From contig JAOSKN010000001.1 of the NCBI GenBank assembly GCA_027493525.1, positions 1,984,001-2,048,000 of the forward strand: a DNA stretch of 64,000 nucleotides, read 5' to 3'. The position numbers and the translations under genes were made by a program. Of this stretch, positions 58,341-64,000 are shown one piece after another. How positions within the stretch are numbered: position 1 is the first letter of the stretch; every line of letters begins with the position of its first letter. The DNA comes from Planctomycetota bacterium (GTDB lineage Bacteria; Planctomycetota; SZUA-567; H5-PLA8). Below the pieces are notes generated by a model. That model made no database searches, was not told where the DNA came from, and saw only the letters and a program-made list of their open reading frames with translations.

Positions 58341-58759
58341 ACGGCAGCCTCCTGATCGCGTACATGGAAGCCTGCGTGCGGCTCCACGCGCGCGACAGCG
58401 GGCGGATCCGCTTCTGGTCCGACGCCGAGCTGCTCGCGGCCTTCCACGCGCTGGCCGAACCGGTGCCGTCCTTCGAGGCCTGGTGCGCCAAGATGGGCCT
58501 GCACGGCGGCGGCGGGGCGGAAGCGCCGGGCGGCGAGCCCGACGACGAAGCGAAGCTCGCGGCGAACGAGGCCGGCATGCAGGCGCTGCTCCTGGCCGGC
58601 GCGAAGGGCGCGCCGGTGAAGGTCGAGGATCCCGAGGCCCCGCCCGAGCAGATCGCGGCAAGCGAACCTCCCGAGTGCCACGGGCCGGCACAGCCGCCCC
58701 GTGCCTCCAAGCCCCGGAAGCCCAAGTACGAGCCGCCTCCGATCTTCAAGCCCGAGTGA
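58337..58759 (+). CDS. Probable tail assembly protein with in-frame palindromic element
   Basis: 140 aa. N-terminal helical domain (SDAELLAAFHALAEPVPSFE), then an acidic low-complexity part. Residues about 114-123 (CHGPAQPPRA) are encoded by a palindromic element (58675-58704). It sits just before the tape-measure-like gene, where assembly chaperones are found. Confidence 0.55.
   Translation: MNGSLLIAYMEACVRLHARDSGRIRFWSDAELLAAFHALAEPVPSFEAWCAKMGLHGGGGAEAPGGEPDDEAKLAANEAGMQALLLAGAKGAPVKVEDPEAPPEQIAASEPPECHGPAQPPRASKPRKPKYEPPPIFKPE
58675..58704 (-). repeat. Palindromic element in coding sequence, copy 11
   Basis: GTGCCACGGGCCGGCACAGC... in frame near the end of the gene at 58337, with no adjacent heptamers beyond one GAGTGCC. 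Confidence 0.75.
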
Positions 58760-58762
58760 GCC

Positions 58763-59920
58763 ATGCCCGAATTCCGCGTGGATACCAACAGCCAGCTTAC
58801 GGCCGAGCGGCAGATCACCGCGGAGCTGGAGCGGCAGCTCGGGATCACGCGCCAGCAGCTTGAGCTGCAGGAGCGGATCGAGCGGACCGTCGCGCAGCGC
58901 GCTTCGGCGGGCTCGCGCACGGCCGCGCTGGAGCCGCTCTACGACCTGCCGGGCCGCGGGCAGGTCCTCGCGGCGCACCCGAACCGGATCGACCAGGAGC
59001 AGCAGCGGATGGCCGAGGCGCGGCGCGCGGCGCTGGCCCGGCTCGACCAGGAGCGGCAGCGGGCCGCCACGCTGGCCGCCACCGAGCAGCAGGAGACCTT
59101 CGACCGGCGCTTCGAGGGCGCGCTCGACAAGCTCCAGCGGCGGCGCCTGGCGGGGCTGCGCGGGACGCACTTCGAGGGACCGCGGCAGACGATCGGCGAC
59201 GTGGGCGACATCTTCGCGGTGCTGAGCGGGCAGGGCACGCAGCAGGACTTCCTGGGCGCGGCGGGGCTGGGCGTGCGCGGGGCGGCGGCGCTGGGGCTCC
59301 GCGGCGGCGCGGCCCTGGCCTCGGCCTTCGCCGCGGCGGCGCCGACGATCGGCGCGGCGCTCATCGCCAGCCACGTCGTCCGGCAGATCTACGAGCAGCT
59401 CACGCACAAGGACGAGGTGGACGGGATCGCCGCGCAGTCGCTGCGCCTGGACCGCAAGATCCGCGAGCTGAGCCGGGGCGAGCTGACCGCGGCGGACTTC
59501 GTGGGCATCGACGTGGGGATCTTCAACCCGCCCTGGGCGACGAGCCGGCTGGGCTTCTACGAGCGCGTGCGCCGGAGCAAGGAGCTGCAGGAGACGCTCG
59601 CTGACGCGGCCAACGACCTGAGCGGCGGCGGGGCCGTCGCCGCGGCCATGATCAACAACCTGGTCGGGGAGCACCTGACCGGCGGCGCCAAGCGGCAGAT
59701 CGCCGACGCCGCGCTGAACCTCGCCCGCGACCCCTCCACGGCCGGCCTCGTCCTGATCGCGCAGGACCAGTACCAGGCGCACCTGAAGCACGAGCGGAGC
59801 CAGGCGGACTATTACGAGCGGAACCCCAGCGCGCTGGCCGAGGCGCGCAACCGGGACCGCGCACGCGAGATGGCCGAGAAGTTCGAGGCCGAGCGGCGCA
59901 TGGATTGGAACCCGAACTGA
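58763..59920 (+). CDS. Tape-measure-like protein, short
   Basis: 385 aa. Long coiled-coil N-terminal part (QITAELERQLGITRQQLELQ; AARLDQERQR-type repeats) and a central Ala/Gly-rich hydrophobic stretch (about 165-210), as in tape-measure proteins. At 385 residues it would give a very short tail if it is the ruler; the true ruler may lie elsewhere. Confidence 0.6.
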   Translation: MPEFRVDTNSQLTAERQITAELERQLGITRQQLELQERIERTVAQRASAGSRTAALEPLYDLPGRGQVLAAHPNRIDQEQQRMAEARRAALARLDQERQRAATLAATEQQETFDRRFEGALDKLQRRRLAGLRGTHFEGPRQTIGDVGDIFAVLSGQGTQQDFLGAAGLGVRGAAALGLRGGAALASAFAAAAPTIGAALIASHVVRQIYEQLTHKDEVDGIAAQSLRLDRKIRELSRGELTAADFVGIDVGIFNPPWATSRLGFYERVRRSKELQETLADAANDLSGGGAVAAAMINNLVGEHLTGGAKRQIADAALNLARDPSTAGLVLIAQDQYQAHLKHERSQADYYERNPSALAEARNRDRAREMAEKFEAERRMDWNPN

Positions 59921-59938
59921 GGCTTGAGGCTTGAGGCT
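59918..59938 (+). repeat. Heptamer array, three units
   Basis: TGAGGCT three times, starting in the TGA stop codon of the tape-measure-like gene. A pure unit seen nowhere else in the window. Confidence 0.75.
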
Positions 59939-59960
59939 TGCGAAGGCCCGGAACTGAACG

Positions 59961-60383
59961 ATGAGCTACGACATCGAGATCGCGGGGATCCAGTTCGCGT
60001 CGCTGGCGAGCGGCGACGGGCAGTATTCGCTCTGCCAGATCCAGATCGGGGTCGGGCGCTACGACAACGTCCGCTACCACCTGAAGGGCGTGAAGGGCTC
60101 GTACACCAGCGAGGGCGGCCTGATCGGCGTGCCGATCACCGCGCGGGTCCGCTACGTCGGGGACGTCGTGGACCTCTACAACGCCTTCGAGGCTGACAAG
60201 GCCACGATGGAAGGCGCGCCGGGCTTCGACATCGAGGACCCCGCGGGAAACATCTACGAGGACTGCGAGCTGGAGGACGCCGTGATCACGCGGCATCCCA
60301 CGGCGACGGGGCGCGTCGGCGGGCAGACCTGGATGGACGTGGAGTACCGCTTCACGAGCTGGGCCGGGAAGGCGGCGGCGTAG
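59961..60383 (+). CDS. Tail tip-region protein
   Basis: 140 aa, beta-rich (IEIAGIQFASLASGDGQYSL; VRYHLKGVKGSYTSEGGLIG). Probable component of the tail tip or baseplate by position. Ribosome site is not obvious. Confidence 0.5.
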   Translation: MSYDIEIAGIQFASLASGDGQYSLCQIQIGVGRYDNVRYHLKGVKGSYTSEGGLIGVPITARVRYVGDVVDLYNAFEADKATMEGAPGFDIEDPAGNIYEDCELEDAVITRHPTATGRVGGQTWMDVEYRFTSWAGKAAA

Positions 60384-60389
60384 CAGGCC

Positions 60390-60424
60390 TGAAGTATGAA
60401 GTATGAAATATGAAGTGTGAAGGT
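60390..60424 (+). repeat. AT-richer heptamer array, five units
   Basis: TGAAGTA, TGAAGTA, TGAAATA, TGAAGTG, TGAAGGT. Its low GC content makes it stand out. It overlaps the possible GTG start at 60417. Confidence 0.8.
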
Positions 60425-62354
60425 TCGGAACGGGGAAACGGCGGCGATGAACCTCACGGCGGACACGACCAAGGGCCTGGCGCTTTTCGAGAACCTCGAA
60501 ACGGCGTTCCGGCAGCACGACAACGAGAGCGACAACTTCGTCGCCGGCGTCTTCACGCACCTGCCGAAGGAGTTCTCCGCGACGGAGGCCGACGAATGGG
60601 CCTCGTACATGATGTTCCTGCGCGAGCTGGGCCTGGAGGGCTCGCAGGGGCTGGAGGTCCGCAACGAAACGGGCGGGACGCTGGCCGCCGGGACGCTGGT
60701 CTACGTGAGCGGGTACGGCTCGGACAAGTGGTTGATCTCGAAGGCCGACCCGGCCGCGCTGGCGAGCCTGGCGCAGTACGTGCTGGCGGCGGACCTGGAC
60801 GACGACGAGGACGGCTTTGCGTACGCCTACCGGACGGTCGCGGGGCTGGACACGAGCGGCACCAGCGAAGGCGACCCGGTGTACCTCAGCGGAACGCCTG
60901 GGGAATTCGTCTTCACGCCGCCGGGCGGCTCGGACATCGAGCAGAAGGTGGGCACGGTCGAGGTCGTGGACAACGCGGACGGCGCGATCCGCTTCACGGT
61001 CGGCGGGGAAGGCAGCTTCCTTCGCTCGGCCATGACCGGCAGCGGGACCGCCGGCGCGATCCCGCGCTTCGATTCAGCCACGGTCCTGGAAAACGGGAGC
61101 CTCCTTGACGACGGGGCCGTCTACCCGACCAGCGCCAACGCGGTGGACCTGGGTAAGACGTCGGCCGAGTTCCGCGGGGCCTACCTCGGCGAGGACTCGG
61201 GAAGCGGCACGTACTACGGGCTCGACCAAGACTGGCGCTTCGCCTACGACGAGAGCGCCTCGGACTCGCTGATCCTCTACGAGGGCACGGTCCCGGCCAT
61301 CTTCTTCAAGGGCTCCGATCCGGGCTCGCAGGCGGCGGCCAGCGACACCAACGGCAACGACCTCTGGATCCGCACGCAGACCGGCGGCGCGCACGTGGCG
61401 GCCAACCCCAGCGGCGGGAACCTGTGGCTTGTGCCCGGCGCGGCCGGCGCCGGCGGCTCGGGCTCCGTGGGCACGGTCTACGTCGGCTACAGCCCTTCGC
61501 CCGGCACGGATTACTGGGCCTTCAGCCATAACGGTGGGACGGCCTCGGCGAAGGTCGCCGGCGGCGCGATGCTCTTCGCGACGGTCGGCTCCGACGACGT
61601 GAACTTCGGGATCGCGAACCTCTCCCAGATGGCCCTGAGCACCAGCGCGGCCAATACGACGATCCTGGGCCGGAGCGGTAAGCTCAGCGTCAAAGAGCAC
61701 TTCGCCGGCGACGACAGCTCCAGTGGCTACGTCCTGGGGATTGACGCTAATGGGCGGATCTACTACGACGAAGCAACCACCGACCGCGTGCATGTGATCG
61801 GCGCGAAGTGGAGCCTCTTCACGCCGGCGACGAACGACCCGACGGTTGACTTCCTGATCTATGCCGCGGCGACGACGCAGACGCCGCTGGCCGTGCAGGC
61901 GCAGGCCGCGCAGACGGCGAATCTATTCGAGCTTCAGAACAGCAGCGCGACGGTCCTCGCGCTCTTCGACTCCGGCGCGAACCTGAACATGCAGGACCTG
62001 CTCATCACGCGCCCGGTGCTGAAGGATTACGGCGAGACGCTGAACGCGATCGGCTCGATCGGGGGCGGCACGCAGGACATCGACCTCACGCTGGGCAACG
62101 TGGTCTCGGGCACGGTCGATACGAGCACGACGACGTTCACCTTCAGCAACCCCAGCACGAGCGGCGTCGCGTGCAGCTTCAGCCTCGTCCTGACCAACGG
62201 CGGCTCGCAGACGGTCAACTGGCCGGCCTCGGTGGACTGGCCGAACGGCGTCGCGCCGACGCTCACCGCCGCCGGCGTGGACGTGCTGACCTTCCTCACG
62301 CTTGACGGCGGCACGACCTGGTACGGCTTCGTCGCGGGGCTCGACCTGCAATGA
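60417..62354 (+). CDS. Tail fibre or receptor-binding protein
   Basis: 645 aa from GTG 60417, or 635 from ATG 60447, which I think more likely; no strong ribosome site precedes either. Long beta-rich, Gly/Ser/Thr-rich repeats (LVPGAAGAGGSGSVGTVYVG; STSAANTTILGRSG) and a C-terminal strand-rich domain are typical of fibres. It is the first of three tail-end genes and overlaps the next one by 4 bp. Confidence 0.7.
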   Translation: MKVRNGETAAMNLTADTTKGLALFENLETAFRQHDNESDNFVAGVFTHLPKEFSATEADEWASYMMFLRELGLEGSQGLEVRNETGGTLAAGTLVYVSGYGSDKWLISKADPAALASLAQYVLAADLDDDEDGFAYAYRTVAGLDTSGTSEGDPVYLSGTPGEFVFTPPGGSDIEQKVGTVEVVDNADGAIRFTVGGEGSFLRSAMTGSGTAGAIPRFDSATVLENGSLLDDGAVYPTSANAVDLGKTSAEFRGAYLGEDSGSGTYYGLDQDWRFAYDESASDSLILYEGTVPAIFFKGSDPGSQAAASDTNGNDLWIRTQTGGAHVAANPSGGNLWLVPGAAGAGGSGSVGTVYVGYSPSPGTDYWAFSHNGGTASAKVAGGAMLFATVGSDDVNFGIANLSQMALSTSAANTTILGRSGKLSVKEHFAGDDSSSGYVLGIDANGRIYYDEATTDRVHVIGAKWSLFTPATNDPTVDFLIYAAATTQTPLAVQAQAAQTANLFELQNSSATVLALFDSGANLNMQDLLITRPVLKDYGETLNAIGSIGGGTQDIDLTLGNVVSGTVDTSTTTFTFSNPSTSGVACSFSLVLTNGGSQTVNWPASVDWPNGVAPTLTAAGVDVLTFLTLDGGTTWYGFVAGLDLQ

Positions 62355-63451
62355 GCCTCCTCGCTAAGCGCCTGCGGATGGGCTCGGGCGGCGACGCGCC
62401 GATTGCGCAGAAGCTCTACACCTGCGGGAGCCAGAACGGATCGGGCGCGCTGGGCTTGGGCGACAATGTCAACCGCAGCTCCCCCGTGCAGGTCGGAGCG
62501 CAGGGCGATTGGAGCCTGGTCTCGGTTGGCACCTCACACATGCTGGGGCTGCGCGGCGGCAAGCTCTTCTCCTGGGGCTCGGGTTCGACCGGCCGAACGG
62601 GGCACAACGACACGACCAACCGCAGCTCGCCGGTGCAGGTCGGCGCGGCGGAGGACTGGGAGGCCATCGGAGCGGGCGGGGCCTTCTCCGTCGCGATCCG
62701 CGCCGGCGCGCTCTTTGCCTGGGGGCAGAACAGCTCCGGCGAATCCGGGCAGAACGACATGACCGTGCGCAGCTCGCCGGTGCAGGTCGGCGCGGCCACC
62801 GACTGGGACGCCGTCTCGGCCGGGCAGGCGTTCTGGATCGGGCTGCGCGCCGGCGCGCTGTATTTTTGCGGGCTTGGCACCAGCGGGCAGTGCGGGCAGG
62901 GCGACGCGGTCTCGCGCAGCTCCCCCGTGCAGATCGGCGCGGCCACCGACTGGGAGGCCATCGCCGCCGGCAATGCGTTCTGGATCGGACTGCGCGCCGG
63001 CGCGCTGTATTTTTGCGGGCTTGGCACGAGCGGCCAGTCGGGGCAGGGCGACGCGGTCTCGCGCAGCTCCCCCGTCCAAGTCGGCGGGCTCACCGACTGG
63101 GAAGTCATCGCCGCTGGCAACCTCTTCTGGGTCGGGATCCGCGCCGGCGAACTCTACGCATGCGGAAACAATACCAACGGCAACCTGGGGCAGAACAATA
63201 CCACATCCCGCAGCTCCCCCGTCCAAGTCGGCGGGCTCACCGACTGGGAAGCCTGCGGGGCCAGTGACAGCGCGCTGTACGCGATCCGTGCCGGCGCGTT
63301 GTATGCTTGCGGGATCGGGACCGCCGGGCAGATGGGGCAGGGCGACGCGGTCTCGCGCAGCTCCCCCGTCCAAGTCGGCGGGCTCACCGGCTGGGCCGTG
63401 ATCTCGGGCGCCCGCGCGGGCAACGCCTGGGGAGGCATTCGCATCGCATGA
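62351..63451 (+). CDS. RCC1-type beta-propeller protein
   Basis: 366 aa made of seven repeats of about 48 residues. Each has SSPVQVG, then a Trp-containing strand (DWEAIAAG) and IRAGALYxxGxxxxG. This is the RCC1 pattern of a seven-blade propeller. Such proteins occur at tail tips of some phages and may bind sugars or the host surface; no eukaryotic role is implied. Ser/Gly-rich and nearly repetitive at DNA level too. Confidence 0.85.
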   Translation: MSLLAKRLRMGSGGDAPIAQKLYTCGSQNGSGALGLGDNVNRSSPVQVGAQGDWSLVSVGTSHMLGLRGGKLFSWGSGSTGRTGHNDTTNRSSPVQVGAAEDWEAIGAGGAFSVAIRAGALFAWGQNSSGESGQNDMTVRSSPVQVGAATDWDAVSAGQAFWIGLRAGALYFCGLGTSGQCGQGDAVSRSSPVQIGAATDWEAIAAGNAFWIGLRAGALYFCGLGTSGQSGQGDAVSRSSPVQVGGLTDWEVIAAGNLFWVGIRAGELYACGNNTNGNLGQNNTTSRSSPVQVGGLTDWEACGASDSALYAIRAGALYACGIGTAGQMGQGDAVSRSSPVQVGGLTGWAVISGARAGNAWGGIRIA

Positions 63452-64000
63452 GACCCACGCTCGATCGCGCGAAGCTGCTGGCGCTCGCCGGCCAGCACGA
63501 CGAGGCCGAGGCGCTGCTCCGCGAGCTGCCTCCGTCGAACCGCCGCGACTTCAACCTCGGCTGGCACCTCTGCCGCCGCGGGCACTGGCGCGCGGGGCTC
63601 GATCTCATGGCCGCCGGCCGCGCCGAAGGCGTCTTCGGCTCGCCGCCGCTCAAAGGCCGGAGGCTCTGGGAGTACGAGGACCTGCGCGGCAAGACGGTGC
63701 TCCTGCACGGCGAAGGCGGCCTGGGCGACCAGCTCTGCAACGTCCGATGGGCGCGCGACCTGGCGGACCTCGGCGCGCGCGTGATCGCGACCGGACACGG
63801 GAGCCTGCTCCCGATCCTCGCGGCGGCGCCCGGCGTGAGCCTGGCGCACGCGCTGGGGAACCCCGCGCCGCTCGACTTCGACTACTGGCTCCCGGCGATG
63901 AATGGGCCGAGTTATTTCGAAGTGCGCGGGGAGCCGTACTTGAGTTCCGGGTTCCGGGTTCCGAGTTCCGAGGCGCGCTTCCGCGTGGGGCTGCGCTGGG
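63448..64000 (+). CDS. Glycosyltransferase 9-like protein, partial
   Basis: Runs off the window; 184 codons are visible. After a short TPR-like N-terminal part (LALAGQHDEAEALLRELPPS) it shows the pattern GKTVLLHGEGGLGDQLCNVR, then GARVIATGHGSLLPILAAAP, of ADP-heptose-type (GT9) glycosyltransferases fused to TPR repeats. A heptamer array (63944-63971) lies in frame (SSGFRVPSSE) before FRVGLRW. It might glycosylate virion or cell surface; a length change would switch it off. Confidence 0.75.
   Translation, partial: MRPTLDRAKLLALAGQHDEAEALLRELPPSNRRDFNLGWHLCRRGHWRAGLDLMAAGRAEGVFGSPPLKGRRLWEYEDLRGKTVLLHGEGGLGDQLCNVRWARDLADLGARVIATGHGSLLPILAAAPGVSLAHALGNPAPLDFDYWLPAMNGPSYFEVRGEPYLSSGFRVPSSEARFRVGLRW
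63944..63971 (+). repeat. Heptamer array in glycosyltransferase gene, four units
   Basis: GTTCCGG, GTTCCGG, GTTCCGA, GTTCCGA, in frame within the gene at 63448. Confidence 0.85.

Larger units (their letters stand above)
27230..64000 (+). mobile_element. Mu-like transposable prophage, left end to beyond window
   Basis: The left end starts TGTAAACCACC at 27230, inside the lyase gene. A repressor, HTH proteins, DDE transposase and MuB-like protein come next, then early genes, terminase, portal, capsid, lysis and tail genes in one direction. The combination of a Mu-type transposase with siphovirus-style head and tail genes is common among transposable phages. At least 36.8 kb is visible; the right end is outside. 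The five bases before the end are CCCGG (27225-27229), the expected target duplication. Confidence 0.88.

Overview
The window is GC-rich DNA from a bacterium carrying a large prophage. The host genes suggest the PVC group, most likely a planctomycete or lentisphaerote: very long PstC and PstA permeases, a GldG/DUF4340 ABC exporter module, a DksA-like protein with a degenerate zinc finger, and a DUF6785-type membrane protein beside heparinase-like lyases. This placement is inferred from gene content; there is no rRNA or marker gene to prove it, and I saw no tRNA.

Host part (1-27229). A partial tex gene (minus strand) opens the window. Next comes a 1.9 kb gene-free region (1988-3864) packed with tandem, palindromic and heptanucleotide repeats, then a duplicated membrane protein and the DksA-like gene. 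Four overlapping minus-strand genes (9677 down to 5621) encode an ABC-2 exporter with GldG and DUF4340 subunits. After a small secreted protein and a bidirectional terminator comes a complete phosphate-uptake operon, pstS-pstC-pstA-pstB-phoU (minus strand). A probable glycan-use cluster follows: a 14-TM transporter-like protein (minus strand), then an enolase-superfamily enzyme, a creatininase-family amidohydrolase and two paralogous secreted heparinase II/III-like lyases (plus strand).

Prophage part (27230 to beyond 64000). The second lyase gene is cut off after codon 828 by the left end of a Mu-like transposable prophage that starts 5'-TGTAAAC. Its modules run left to right: S24-type repressor, operator region with TTGG/CCAA palindromes, three small HTH proteins, DDE transposase, a MuB-like protein with a broken P-loop, a run of small early genes (zinc ribbons, Rieske protein, truncated cytosine methyltransferase, ASCH, SEC-C and BRO-N-like proteins), excisionase-like HTH, terminase, portal, scaffold, capsid, a secreted repeat protein, a lysis cassette with a trypsin-like protease, head-tail and tail genes, a fibre, an RCC1-type propeller and a glycosyltransferase that runs off the window. 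The right end is not in the window.

Two themes run through the window. First, an imperfect palindrome of about 30 bp (11 copies) and 7-bp tandem arrays (about 25), often joined to each other, occur in the host intergenic region and throughout the prophage, and several sit in-frame inside genes. Array length changes would shift reading frames, so phase variation is possible. Second, at least nine genes carry single frameshifts, mostly at C or G homopolymers, which suggests sequence error rather than real decay. A further oddity is the terminase nuclease domain, whose two halves are swapped at GGCCTG microhomologies.
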